Numbered from the stretch's first letter, positions 6,753-14,334 are shown. The stretch is DNA of 21,438 nucleotides from an archaeon (GCA_030745815.1 JASLNX010000001.1:1-21438); one strand, 5' to 3'. Numbers and translations: made by a program. The notes: generated by a model not told the origin, from the letters alone.

Positions 6753-7856
6753 TTACTTGGCTAATTCTTGTTCAATGATTGTTTCAAAGACAGACGCTGG
6801 CTGTGCTCCTGAAACAAGAATTCCGTTTACAAAGAACGCTGGAGTTCCGTTAACCCCATAGCTTGAACCCTCTGCCATATCACTTTGAACCTCTGCAGCC
6901 ATCTCGCCTGAATCCAAGCAAGTGTTAAACGCTTCAGTGTCAAGCTCTAAATCCACAGCAAATTGCTTAAGATTTACAACAGCAATTGTTCCAGCTTCCA
7001 GGTTATCAAATATTAGGTCGTGCATTTCCCAAAATTTACCTTGTTCAGCAGCGCACTCTGCTGCCTCTGCAGCCTTTTGAGCCTTACTGTGGCCTCCAAG
7101 CGGGTAATCTCGGTATACAAACTTAATCTTTCCTTCTGCTGCAAGCTCTTTAAGGTATGGAACAGCTGGCTCCCAACTTGGGTCGCTTTCCTTAAACCTT
7201 GAAATCAACAACTCGTGCTTTCCAACTGCAGCAGCGCAGTAAGGGCATTCAAAGTCTGAGAACTCTACAACAACTACTTTTGCGTCCTCTGGCCCAACAA
7301 ATGCGTCGTCGTCAGCACTAACCTCTGCAGCAGGTGGCTGCGCAGGAGGATCCTGAGGCACTGGGTCCGCAGGAGCTGGAAGAGGCGTGTCCAAATTGAA
7401 CATATTTTGGTTAACTATTGTAATAAACATTGTTTCCCCGTCAACTGTGGCAAAAACACTTGTTTCGTCCGAACCACCCTGTGACGGAATACTAAAGGTT
7501 ACTTTGTAAAGCGAATTTCCAAATGGCTCTGCAACAGCGTTACTTGCAACAGTTCCTTCAGCCAAAAGGTTAGCGTTTATGTAATTAAGAACTTTTGATG
7601 CAACCGCAGTAGGTCCAGCCGCTTCAATCACACCAGCCTGGCCTGCTCCGCCCTGATCAGTTGGCAGCATAATCATTGGAAGTGCATACACTCCAATTAC
7701 AAGTCCTAAAAAGATTGCGATAACAGCAACAGCTAAAGTGTTCTGTTCGTCAAGGAATTTTTTCAAATTTGGCAAGCGTCTACCTGTTGTGCCAGTCGAT
7801 TTTGTAGTTGCAGAAGTTTTCTGCTTTGCGATTTTGTTTTTCTTTTTTACAACCAT
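6753..7856 (-). CDS. Membrane-anchored DsbA-like thiol-disulfide oxidoreductase (CPYC)
   Basis: A 367-residue protein: basic, Ser/Thr-rich cytosolic N-terminus, a membrane anchor at about residues 41-64, an alpha/beta domain of unknown identity at about 80-152 (VTFSIPSQGGSDETSVFATVDG), a Pro-rich linker at 155-178, and a DsbA/DSBA-like thioredoxin domain from about 185. The active site is FSDFECPYC (Cys204, Cys207), with the family's helical insertion (YRDYPLGGHSKAQKAAEAAECA) and the cis-proline loop VNGTPAFFVNG. Such fusions are common in archaea. It likely oxidises or rearranges disulfides outside the membrane with the downstream CPHC protein. The ATG at 7856 has no clear Shine-Dalgarno; a TATA-like box lies about 40 bases upstream. 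Confidence 0.88.
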   Translation of the reverse strand: MVVKKKNKIAKQKTSATTKSTGTTGRRLPNLKKFLDEQNTLAVAVIAIFLGLVIGVYALPMIMLPTDQGGAGQAGVIEAAGPTAVASKVLNYINANLLAEGTVASNAVAEPFGNSLYKVTFSIPSQGGSDETSVFATVDGETMFITIVNQNMFNLDTPLPAPADPVPQDPPAQPPAAEVSADDDAFVGPEDAKVVVVEFSDFECPYCAAAVGKHELLISRFKESDPSWEPAVPYLKELAAEGKIKFVYRDYPLGGHSKAQKAAEAAECAAEQGKFWEMHDLIFDNLEAGTIAVVNLKQFAVDLELDTEAFNTCLDSGEMAAEVQSDMAEGSSYGVNGTPAFFVNGILVSGAQPASVFETIIEQELAK

Positions 7857-7891
7857 ATCAAAAACCGTTTTTTAGTAAACCGATAATGTAA

Positions 7892-7900
7892 ATTAATATA
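7892..7900 (-). promoter_or_regulatory. TATA-like box, dsbA-thioredoxin promoter
   Basis: Minus-strand TATATTAAT centred near 7896 would place the transcript start near 7869, about 13 bases before the DsbA-like ATG. The region is AT-rich, so confidence is limited. Confidence 0.35.
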
Positions 7901-7935
7901 CTATTATTAAAAAAGGCAAGTATTTAAAAAGCGAA

Positions 7936-8400
7936 TTATTTGTTTAGGAAAATCCAATCAAACTTTGCGTCAATTGCCCTAAAACCTGCAAAAAGTTTTT
8001 GTGCAAAACCGAAGTTTTTCGCACGCTTGAAAAAACTCACAGCAACTGCTGCATCAGGCCTTGAAACCCTCTTAATTTCAGCAAACGAACGCTCCAAGTT
8101 TGCGTGATGAAGAGCGGTTAAACTTACAACCGAATCAAAGCACTTGTCCTTAAACGGAAGCTCTTCCGCTCGCCCCACAACCTTTAACCCAGAGTACTTT
8201 TTTACCATTTCAATACTTGGTTCAAGAGCAACGCACTCGCAGTTTTTCTCAAACAACTTTGTAGTGGCGCCTGTTCCTGCCCCAATATCAAGAAGCCTTC
8301 CCACAAGCGCTATATTATCATTAATAATAGCGGCCTTTCTTGCCTGCTCTTCCCCATGAAGTTTGTCATAGCCCCCACTAATTTCAGAATAGTAGCTCAT
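7936..8400 (-). CDS. Small class I SAM-dependent methyltransferase
   Basis: A 154-residue UbiE/Methyltransf_11-type enzyme. Motif I is LLDIGAGTGATTKLF (residues about 36-50), followed by an acidic residue after strand 2 (CVALEPS), a motif III-like region AEELPFKDKCFDSVVS and ALHH. It ends with a short VSFFKRAK...FDWIFLNK strand pair, as in compact members of the family, so it looks complete rather than truncated. The substrate is unknown. The ATG at 8400 is 25-26 bases from a TATA-like box and lacks a Shine-Dalgarno, so it is probably leaderless and a single-gene transcript. It is divergent from the AbrB-type regulator gene, sharing a 120-base intergenic region. Confidence 0.85.
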   Translation of the reverse strand: MSYYSEISGGYDKLHGEEQARKAAIINDNIALVGRLLDIGAGTGATTKLFEKNCECVALEPSIEMVKKYSGLKVVGRAEELPFKDKCFDSVVSLTALHHANLERSFAEIKRVSRPDAAVAVSFFKRAKNFGFAQKLFAGFRAIDAKFDWIFLNK

Positions 8401-8421
8401 AGAAAGAGTTAATAAAAGAAA

Positions 8422-8429
8422 TAATTAAA
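8422..8429 (-). promoter_or_regulatory. TATA-like box, methyltransferase promoter
   Basis: Minus-strand TTTAATTA is centred 25-26 bases before the ATG at 8400, matching a leaderless archaeal promoter. Confidence 0.4.
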
Positions 8430-8473
8430 TGAATAAAGAAAAGGGGGCTTTCTGGGAAAAGAAAGAAACAAAG

Positions 8474-8482
8474 CTTTAAATA
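8474..8482 (+). promoter_or_regulatory. TATA-like box of the AbrB-MacB operon
   Basis: CTTTAAATA at 8474-8482 would place the start of transcription near 8505, about 16 bases before the chosen ATG at 8521. The palindrome at 8491-8508 lies between this box and the predicted start. Confidence 0.5.
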
Positions 8483-8490
8483 GTATGCAA

Positions 8491-8508
8491 TGTATGATAT
8501 TTCATACA
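8491..8508. promoter_or_regulatory. Perfect 7+4+7 palindrome, probable operator
   Basis: TGTATGA-tatt-TCATACA has seven-base arms that are exact inverted copies. It lies just downstream of the TATA-like box and over the predicted transcript start of the operon headed by the AbrB-type regulator, where a bound dimer would block initiation. An extra half-site GTATG occurs at 8483-8487. Autorepression by the adjacent regulator is the natural reading but is inference. Confidence 0.6.
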
Positions 8509-8520
8509 AGTGTGATTTTT

Positions 8521-8859
8521 ATGAATTCAGAAAAATGGAAGTGCAAGGACGGCTGGCTAAAGCACTATGGCAGCGCAACAGTTGGCGAACGCGGGCAAGT
8601 TGTTCTCCCGGCTGAAGCAAGAAAACAGTTTGGAATTGAGCCCGGCGAAAAGCTTGTTGTACTGGGCTCCGGTGCAGGCGACTTTGAAAAAATTGTTTTA
8701 ATGAGATCCGACGCAATTACTGGACTCTTAAACCACATGTTTGACATGAGGAAAAACATGGAGGGTGGCACTCCTGAAAGCATTGAAAAAATGCTTAAGA
8801 AAGGAATTAACCAAACCAAAAAGGCTGAGAAAATACTTAGAAAAGCAAAAGGGAAATAA
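8521..8859 (+). CDS. AbrB/MazE/SpoVT-type DNA-binding regulator
   Basis: A 112-residue transcription factor with a swapped-hairpin AbrB domain at about residues 16-58: SATVGERGQVVLPAEARKQF followed by GIEPGEKLVVLGS, the usual strand-loop-strand signature. The C-terminal half (about 66-112) is helical and lysine-rich, including RSDAITGLLNHMFDM, and may serve dimerisation or sensing. The ATG at 8521 is preferred because the box and palindrome upstream would put the longer candidate starts (8485, 8494) before the transcript begins. It heads the operon with the ABC ATPase 12 bases downstream, and probably represses it through the palindrome at 8491-8508. The effector is unknown. Confidence 0.85.
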   Translation: MNSEKWKCKDGWLKHYGSATVGERGQVVLPAEARKQFGIEPGEKLVVLGSGAGDFEKIVLMRSDAITGLLNHMFDMRKNMEGGTPESIEKMLKKGINQTKKAEKILRKAKGK

Positions 8860-8871
8860 TAGGTGGTTTAA

Positions 8872-9573
8872 ATGACAAAAACAACTGTTCTTGAAGCAAA
8901 AGACGTTTTCAAAATTTACGACATGGGAAAAATTCAAGTTCACGCCCTTAGCGGAGTCTCTCTTACAGTAAACAAGGGAGACTACATTTCAATAATGGGC
9001 CCAAGCGGTTCAGGCAAAACCACACTCTTAGACGTTCTCTCCGCCCTTCTAAGGCCAACCAAGGGTGAAATCTTAATCCGTGAGAAGCCAATCTCAAAAA
9101 TGGACGACAACGAGCTGGCGAGAGTACGCGGAAAAACAATTGGATTTGTTTTCCAAACATTTAACTTAATTCAAAGAATGAGCGCTCTTGAGAACGTAAT
9201 GCTTCCACTGTGGTTTCAAGGAGTTAACATCAAGGAAAGAGAAGTTACTGCAAGAAAAATTCTTGACAGAGTTGGACTGGGAGACCGAGTTTCGCACAGG
9301 CCAACCGAATTAAGCGGAGGCGAAAGGCAAAGAGTTGCAATTGCAAGAGCCCTGGCAGTTGACCCGGACGTTATTGTTGCAGACGAACCAACAGGAAACC
9401 TTGACTCCAAATCAGGCGAACAAATTCTTAAATTAATTGACGACCTTAACAAAAAAGAGGGAAAAACCGTTCTAATGGTTACACACGAAAGAAGCGTTGG
9501 AACGCGCGCGCACAAGATTATTCATTTAAAAGATGGTAAAATTATTAAAAACGAAACAACCAGGAGGAATTAG
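8872..9573 (+). CDS. MacB/LolD-type ABC transporter ATP-binding protein
   Basis: A 233-residue ATPase that powers the adjacent permeases. Walker A is GPSGSGKT (43-50), Q-loop Gln95 in FVFQTFNLI, signature LSGGERQ (147-153), Walker B VIVADEP (Glu172), D-loop NLDS and switch His205 in MVTHE. The short length and LRPTKGEIL / ALENVMLPL segments are characteristic of the LolD/MacB (3.A.1.122/125) group, which performs mechanotransmission rather than transport through the membrane. The ATG at 8872 has AGGTGG five bases upstream. It ends one base before the start of the secreted accessory gene. The cargo is not known; peptides, antibiotics or lipoproteins are the usual candidates. Confidence 0.93.
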   Translation: MTKTTVLEAKDVFKIYDMGKIQVHALSGVSLTVNKGDYISIMGPSGSGKTTLLDVLSALLRPTKGEILIREKPISKMDDNELARVRGKTIGFVFQTFNLIQRMSALENVMLPLWFQGVNIKEREVTARKILDRVGLGDRVSHRPTELSGGERQRVAIARALAVDPDVIVADEPTGNLDSKSGEQILKLIDDLNKKEGKTVLMVTHERSVGTRAHKIIHLKDGKIIKNETTRRN

Positions 9574-9574
9574 G

Positions 9575-10816
9575 ATGAGGAAGTTTTTGATTGCTTTTGC
9601 GGTTCTTTTTTTGGCCGCTAACGTTGCCGCAGCCGATTTGGTCATCGACTCGGTAAGCTACAATCCAGCGCCAGCAATACCTGGCGAATATTTTGACCTA
9701 TTCATTCAACTAAAAAATAACAGTAAGTATCTAGCGGAAGATGTTGAATTCACGCTGGACCTAAGCGGGGGCAATGAAAGAAACTCAGACTATCCGTTCT
9801 CACTTGGAACAGGAACAAATAACAAAAATGTAGTTCCTTCGATTCAAGCACGAAAAAACGCGCTTCTTGAGTACAAAGTAAGAGTTGACCCAACTGCGCT
9901 TGATGGAACATACACAATTGTATTCAGATTCAAAGAGTCAGACGCCCTAAAAGAGTACAACTACACAATAAACGTGCTCTCAAGGCAGCCAGACATAAAA
10001 GTTGTTAACGCAAGCCACGTGGCAGTTGCCCCAGGGCAAATTGCAGAACTGGAACTAACGCTTAGAAACGTTGGAACCGGAAGTGCACGAGACATTCTTG
10101 CAGGAATTGAAGAGGACAGAACAGTTACAACAACAGGAGTAGTTGTTGAAAGAGAGTTCTCCGCAATCGGCGCAAGCTTTGACTACGTTAAAGGCATTGA
10201 GCCAGGCAAGGAAACAACTGCGGTAATTTCTCTCGCAGTAAATCCTGACGCAGAACAAAAAACATACACAGTGCCAGTTGCAATAAAGTATAAAGACGCA
10301 AACTCAAACGAGTACACTGACACATCATACATTGGACTGCAAGTAGTTCAGGAACCGGAGATTGACGCAGTGGTAAGCGAAATCACACCAGGCGTAATGC
10401 CAGGCGGTACCTCAGAGGTAACAGTTGATTTGTTCAATGTTGGAGTTGGAACCGCCAAATACGTGGTTGTTGAAGCCTCAACAACAAGCGGAAAAATCAA
10501 TCAAGAAAAAGTGTTCATTGGAACACTGGAAGCCGACGACTTTGACAGCTTCAAGATTGATGTGCGATTCAACGCAGACATTGACACAAGTATGGACCAG
10601 CCCCTTAATCTGGTGCTAACGTACAAAAACCAGTACGGCGTACAAAAGCAGGTTGAGAGAACCGTTAAGCTTGACGGATTCTCAGCAGCAGGCGCTCAAG
10701 CAGTAGGAGCAGACCCGATTGGAATGGTAATCGGATTCATTGCATTATTGCTACAATTGCTTGGACTGTTCATTGCAGGAAAGTGGGGCTATAAAAAATT
10801 TGTGAAAAAGGCCTAA
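9575..10816 (+). CDS. Secreted CARDB/NEW3-like multidomain protein with C-terminal membrane anchor (COG1361-like)
   Basis: A 413-residue protein with a Sec signal peptide (MRKFLIAFAVLFLAANVAAA, cleavage near Ala19-Ala20), about three Ig-like beta-sandwich repeats at roughly 22-130, 138-250 and 255-370, and a C-terminal membrane helix near 382-403 followed by KKFVKKA. Each repeat has the CARDB/NEW3 pattern of an opening such as YNPAPAIPGEYFDL, HVAVAPGQIAEL or ITPGVMPGGTSEV, then a LRNVGTGSA-like strand. Proteins of this type sit in archaeal MacB-like operons and may take the place of the bacterial periplasmic adaptor. The ATG at 9575 has AGGAGG seven bases upstream; earlier in-frame starts lie inside the ATPase gene. 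Orientation: domains outside, tail inside. Confidence 0.85.
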   Translation: MRKFLIAFAVLFLAANVAAADLVIDSVSYNPAPAIPGEYFDLFIQLKNNSKYLAEDVEFTLDLSGGNERNSDYPFSLGTGTNNKNVVPSIQARKNALLEYKVRVDPTALDGTYTIVFRFKESDALKEYNYTINVLSRQPDIKVVNASHVAVAPGQIAELELTLRNVGTGSARDILAGIEEDRTVTTTGVVVEREFSAIGASFDYVKGIEPGKETTAVISLAVNPDAEQKTYTVPVAIKYKDANSNEYTDTSYIGLQVVQEPEIDAVVSEITPGVMPGGTSEVTVDLFNVGVGTAKYVVVEASTTSGKINQEKVFIGTLEADDFDSFKIDVRFNADIDTSMDQPLNLVLTYKNQYGVQKQVERTVKLDGFSAAGAQAVGADPIGMVIGFIALLLQLLGLFIAGKWGYKKFVKKA

Positions 10817-10847
10817 GAAAGGCCTTTCTTCATTTATTTTTTTGAGG
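10807..10847 (+). other. Palindrome and T-rich run between operon genes
   Basis: AAGAAAGGCCTTTCTT at 10815-10830 is a perfect 16-base palindrome; alternatively AAAGGCC (10807-10813) can pair with GGCCTTT (10821-10827) around the stop codon. A T-rich stretch CATTTATTTTTTT follows, then GAGGTG, the Shine-Dalgarno of the next gene. It could be a partial terminator or RNA-processing site that sets the ratio of permease to ATPase and accessory protein. Confidence 0.4.
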
Positions 10848-10854
10848 TGCTGCA

Positions 10855-12054
10855 TTGTTTGATTTGGAGACCATTAAGTTTGCGTTTACAAACCTCAAAC
10901 GCCAAAGGCTACGCTCTTACCTAACCCTCCTGGGAATGGTAATTGGAATAGCAGCAATTGTTGCACTCTTTACCATGAGCAACGGCCTAAGTATAGCAGT
11001 TGAAGAAATGTTTGAAGGGCTTGGACTTGACACACTAACAGTTCAGCCCGGACAACAACTGGGACTATCACAAGCGGTCTCAAGAAGTATTGAAAACGAA
11101 GACATTGACATAATAAATAACATTGCGGGAGTTGAAGCTGTTGCCGGGTTCTATGAAGGCGCGGCAATAGCAGAATACCGCGATCGGGAACTAAGCGCTT
11201 TTTTGATTGGATACGACCCGGCCCAAACAGAGTTTATTCAGCAAATGGGATACCTTTCGCTTGACAGCGGACGGCTTCTTGAAAGCAGCGACCTCTACAG
11301 CATAATGATTAGCAAAAGCTTTGCAGAAACAGCATTAGAAGACAAGGAATTATCACTAAGGCAAAAAATTGAAATCAACGGCATGAACTTTAGAATAGTG
11401 GGCCTTCTAAAAGACAGCGACATGGCCACAAGCTTTGGCATAAACAACCTGTTTTGGGTAACAAAAAACGCTGCTCAAGACCTTTTTGACATAGAGGAAC
11501 CAATTGAACTAATGGTAAAAGTAACCGACGAAAGCCTTGCAGAACCTGTAGCAGAAGAAATCGCCGAAAGGCTTGAAAGAGCACACGGAGAAAAAGACGT
11601 TACAGTCCTAACAACAGGAAGCCTTCTTGAAAGCTTTAACAGCATACTTGGACTTATGCAGGCAGTACTAATAATGCTTGCATTTATTTCCGTTATTGTC
11701 GGAGCAATTGGAATAATGAACACCATGCTAATGGCTGTTCTTGACAGAACAAGAGAAATTGGCGCAATGAAAGCAATTGGCGCAACCAACTCAACAATTT
11801 TATCAATCTTTATAACAGAGGCAGCGCTCCTAGGCCTTGCAGGCGGAAGCGCAGGAGTTGTTCTAGGATATATTGTTGCCCTTGGAATTTCAGGCGTTGC
11901 CGCATCTGTTAACTTCAACCTTCCAATAGTTGCAGACCTCTCAGTAATTCTTTTCGGAATATCAGTCAGCGTTGTAGTTGGAATTGTTTCAGGAATCTTC
12001 CCGGCCAGAAGAGCCGCACTAATGGACCCGGTGGAGGCGCTTCGCTTTGAGTAA
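10855..12054 (+). CDS. MacB/FtsX-type ABC transporter permease (first of two)
   Basis: A 399-residue permease with the MacB layout: cytosolic amphipathic start (FAFTNLKRQRLRSYLT), first membrane segment at about 22-44, a large extracytoplasmic MacB core domain at about 48-255, then three membrane segments (about 265-292, 318-345, 360-382) forming the FtsX domain, with the coupling-region motif RTREIGAMKAIGAT and the C-terminal FPARRAALMDPVEALR signature. The start is a TTG at 10855 with GAGGTG five bases upstream; no ATG gives the conserved N-terminus. It overlaps the next permease gene by eight bases. Together they probably form a heterodimer, whereas bacterial MacB is a homodimer with the ATPase fused. 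Confidence 0.9.
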   Translation: MFDLETIKFAFTNLKRQRLRSYLTLLGMVIGIAAIVALFTMSNGLSIAVEEMFEGLGLDTLTVQPGQQLGLSQAVSRSIENEDIDIINNIAGVEAVAGFYEGAAIAEYRDRELSAFLIGYDPAQTEFIQQMGYLSLDSGRLLESSDLYSIMISKSFAETALEDKELSLRQKIEINGMNFRIVGLLKDSDMATSFGINNLFWVTKNAAQDLFDIEEPIELMVKVTDESLAEPVAEEIAERLERAHGEKDVTVLTTGSLLESFNSILGLMQAVLIMLAFISVIVGAIGIMNTMLMAVLDRTREIGAMKAIGATNSTILSIFITEAALLGLAGGSAGVVLGYIVALGISGVAASVNFNLPIVADLSVILFGISVSVVVGIVSGIFPARRAALMDPVEALRFE

Positions 12055-13261
12055 TAGTAAACTAAATTTCTTTGACGCAGAACTACTGCACGTTGCGTTC
12101 TCAAACCTTAAAAGCCAAAAGCTTAGAAGCGGGCTGTCCATCCTTGGAATAATTATTGGAATTGCATCAATTGTTGCACTCATCTCACTTGGAGAAGGGC
12201 TCAATACCTCGGTACAAGAACAGTTTGAAATGCTTGGAACAGACACACTAGTAATTCTTCCAGGCGGCGGGTTTGCAGAAAGCATTCTTGCAGAACTGCA
12301 AGAAGACGACCCAGATACCGTTGAATCGGTTCGAGGAGTTGAATCCGCCGTTGGGGTCTACGTTAGCAACGTAAGGCTTGAATTCAAAGACGAAATAAAA
12401 AGCGTTATAGTTTTTGCATCAGACGCAAGCAAGGCAAAAAATCTTGAAAGCATGGGAATGGTTGACGTAGAATTTGGAAGAGCACTTGTAGAACAAGACA
12501 GGGGAAATATCTTGATTGGCCCGCGTCTTGCCGACGGATTCTTTGAAAACGAAATCCAACTAAGGGAAAACCTCAAAATAAACGACGACAAACTACGGGT
12601 CGTTGGAATCTTAAGCCGCGCAAGACACTTCTTTGGAGCAATGTTTAACAACGCAGTGTTTACAACACTCGACGACCTTGAAGATATTACTAGAGAAACA
12701 CACACACCGTTTAGAGTAATGGTCAAAATTTCCGACGGCCAAGACGTTGACGAAGTAAGAGAGCGGGTTTACGACGCACTTGAAAAATCGCACGGAAAAA
12801 AAGACTTCCAAATCACAAGCCCACAGCAAGCAGGAGAGGTTGCCGGAAGCGTTATTGGAATAATTCAACTCGTTCTCGCAGGAATTGCCGCAATTTCCCT
12901 AGTTGTTGGCGGAGTAGTAATAATGAACACAATGGTTATGGCGGTCGCCGAAAGAACACACGAAATAGGAGTGCTCAAAGCAATCGGCGCAACAAACACA
13001 AGCATTAGAACAATCTTCCTGGCAGAAGCAGCCCTAATAGGCCTCTTCGGAGGAATACTCGGAATACTGGTTGGAATCGGACTAAGCACAGGAGCCTCAC
13101 TTGCCCTAGACCTCATAATGGGCCTCACATTCCAAGCAGTGGTGTCACCAACAGTAATAGCAATAGCCCTCACATTCAGCATAGTTGTCGGCGTACTATC
13201 AGGCCTCGTCCCCTCAACAATCGCCTCAAACCTCGACCCAGTCGAAGCCATGAGAAAATAA
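12047..13261 (+). CDS. MacB/FtsX-type ABC transporter permease (second of two)
   Basis: A 404-residue paralogue of the preceding permease with the same order of parts: FSNLKSQKLRSGLSILG and first membrane segment (about 24-48), extracytoplasmic core at about 50-262, then three membrane segments and the signatures RTHEIGVLKAIGAT and LVPSTIASNLDPVEAMRK. The TTG at 12047 overlaps the previous stop by eight bases and has GGAGG about nine bases upstream, so translation is coupled and stoichiometry with the first permease is probably one to one. It is the last clear gene of the operon; a GC-rich tract follows. The two permeases differ clearly in the core domain, as expected if they play distinct roles in a heterodimer. 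Confidence 0.9.
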   Translation: MSNSKLNFFDAELLHVAFSNLKSQKLRSGLSILGIIIGIASIVALISLGEGLNTSVQEQFEMLGTDTLVILPGGGFAESILAELQEDDPDTVESVRGVESAVGVYVSNVRLEFKDEIKSVIVFASDASKAKNLESMGMVDVEFGRALVEQDRGNILIGPRLADGFFENEIQLRENLKINDDKLRVVGILSRARHFFGAMFNNAVFTTLDDLEDITRETHTPFRVMVKISDGQDVDEVRERVYDALEKSHGKKDFQITSPQQAGEVAGSVIGIIQLVLAGIAAISLVVGGVVIMNTMVMAVAERTHEIGVLKAIGATNTSIRTIFLAEAALIGLFGGILGILVGIGLSTGASLALDLIMGLTFQAVVSPTVIAIALTFSIVVGVLSGLVPSTIASNLDPVEAMRK

Positions 13262-13290
13262 ACCACCCCCTTCCCCAAAACCTTAATCAC

Positions 13291-13350
13291 CTACCGCGGC
13301 CAGCGCTGTGGCCAACGCCACCACTCGCCATTGCCAGCCCAACCGCCTGC
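13291..13350. repeat. GC-rich, GCCA-studded intergenic tract (copy C)
   Basis: A 60-base GC-rich island in AT-rich surroundings with GCCA at 13299, 13311, 13317, 13327 and 13333. Its 14-mer ACCGCGGCCAGCGC (13293-13306) recurs exactly on the opposite strand in the repeat at 21033-21046, and a GGCCAACG octamer follows in both. It lies between the MacB operon and the 53-residue gene. Function unknown. Confidence 0.5.
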
Positions 13351-13395
13351 AAAGATTTAAATTCTCTTAAAGCATAAATTGTATTGGTGAAATAA

Positions 13396-13557
13396 ATGTT
13401 TAGAAGACTAAAAAAAGCGGCTAAAGCGGCTAAAAGAGTCTGGACAGTGGGCATTGCCGAACCAGCCCGCGTAGCAATGGGAAAACCGTTCACAACAAGG
13501 GTCGCCTTAATGTGGCAGCACGTTGTAACAAAATATGGGCCAACCAGCAAAAAATAA
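13396..13557 (+). CDS. 53-residue strongly basic protein, function unknown
   Basis: A short gene supported by GGTGA six bases before its ATG and by a TATA-like box upstream. The product begins MFRRLKKAAKAAKRVW, an amphipathic cationic helix, continues with IAEPARVAMGKPFTTRVA and ends KYGPTSKK. It contains no cysteine and no membrane segment. The N-terminal helix is encoded by a nine-base tandem duplication (AAAGCGGCT twice). A nucleic-acid-binding or membrane-active peptide would both fit the composition; no family is recognised. It is followed after 57 bases by another unrecognised gene in the same direction with its own Shine-Dalgarno. Confidence 0.6.
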   Translation: MFRRLKKAAKAAKRVWTVGIAEPARVAMGKPFTTRVALMWQHVVTKYGPTSKK

Positions 13558-13614
13558 CTCAGGAGCAAAGGGTTAAATTGTTTGAATAATAATATCTAAA
13601 CAGGAGAACTTAAA

Positions 13615-14334
13615 TTGCCTAAATATTTTAGAGAACTGCATAAGAGATTCCTCGCGGGCGAAAGAAGCCGCTTAAATTTATTTGTTCGCGCAGAACCCAG
13701 GGAAGCCCAAGCAAAGTTTTACGGATCTATTTTGGCCGCTTCTAAAAAGCGAGCGTTATCACCTATTATTCGCGAAGCAGGAGACGATCCAGTAAAATGG
13801 CGAGAACTATTTAAGAAAAATTTGCCCAAGCTTAAAGAGTTTGAAGCAGATTTGAGTACTAGGGCCGCCGAATTTAATACCCCTAAAACAATACAAAGTG
13901 GCCTACGGTATTTGGAAGAAAAAATGAAGGGCAAAGAGCCTCTAACAAGCGGTGATATATACAAACTAAAACTTATTTTTCAGAATGTGGTAATTTGGGA
14001 AATGATTGGTTCAAAGCCAGCAGATTTAACTGCTGAACAAAGAATAATTCTGGGCAACTCCAGCTCCATTCTAACAAGCTACCCTTATAATTATGAGAGA
14101 AAATTTGCCACCTTATACCACTTGATCTCCACCATGGGCTATATGTTTGATATAAGAACAAACAACCTTAGAAGAGGGCTTTTTGATGAGTTCACCCGCA
14201 GAATGACGCAACGTGCAGAAAAAAGGCACCATGCCAAACCCGAAGCATTTGTTAAAAAAATGCAGGCAGCTTTACTGGAATTAAATGTTTTGTTTCAAAA
14301 ACTAAACGCAATCAGAAGGCCCTCAAAAAAGTAG
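13615..14334 (+). CDS. Hypothetical helical protein, 239 residues
   Basis: A soluble, almost entirely helical, basic protein (many Lys/Arg; begins MPKYFRELHKRFLAGERSRL and ends RRPSKK). No signal peptide, membrane segment or catalytic motif is visible. The frame is clean and the start is a TTG at 13615 with AGGAG eight bases upstream. A TATA-like GTTAAATTG lies about 40 bases upstream. It is convergent with the XPD helicase gene, 20 bases apart. Its codon use (frequent TTT, TTA, GAT) is less biased than that of the neighbouring MacB operon, as in other genes of the right-hand region, which fits recent or lineage-specific origin. I do not recognise the family. Confidence 0.65.
   Translation: MPKYFRELHKRFLAGERSRLNLFVRAEPREAQAKFYGSILAASKKRALSPIIREAGDDPVKWRELFKKNLPKLKEFEADLSTRAAEFNTPKTIQSGLRYLEEKMKGKEPLTSGDIYKLKLIFQNVVIWEMIGSKPADLTAEQRIILGNSSSILTSYPYNYERKFATLYHLISTMGYMFDIRTNNLRRGLFDEFTRRMTQRAEKRHHAKPEAFVKKMQAALLELNVLFQKLNAIRRPSKK

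Noticed and set aside
11475..12104. Long minus-strand open frame (209 codons) opposite the first permease
   Set aside because: It is the antisense of a strongly supported MacB permease gene, has no start signal and an implausible Ser/Ile/Thr-rich composition.
13291..13350. CRISPR array or tRNA in the GC-rich tracts
   Set aside because: No regular repeat-spacer unit and no cloverleaf; the GCCA spacing varies from 4 to 14 bases.
13287..13568. Minus-strand open frame of 93 codons
   Set aside because: It is antisense to the 53-residue gene, which has a Shine-Dalgarno and sensible composition, and runs into the GC-rich tract.
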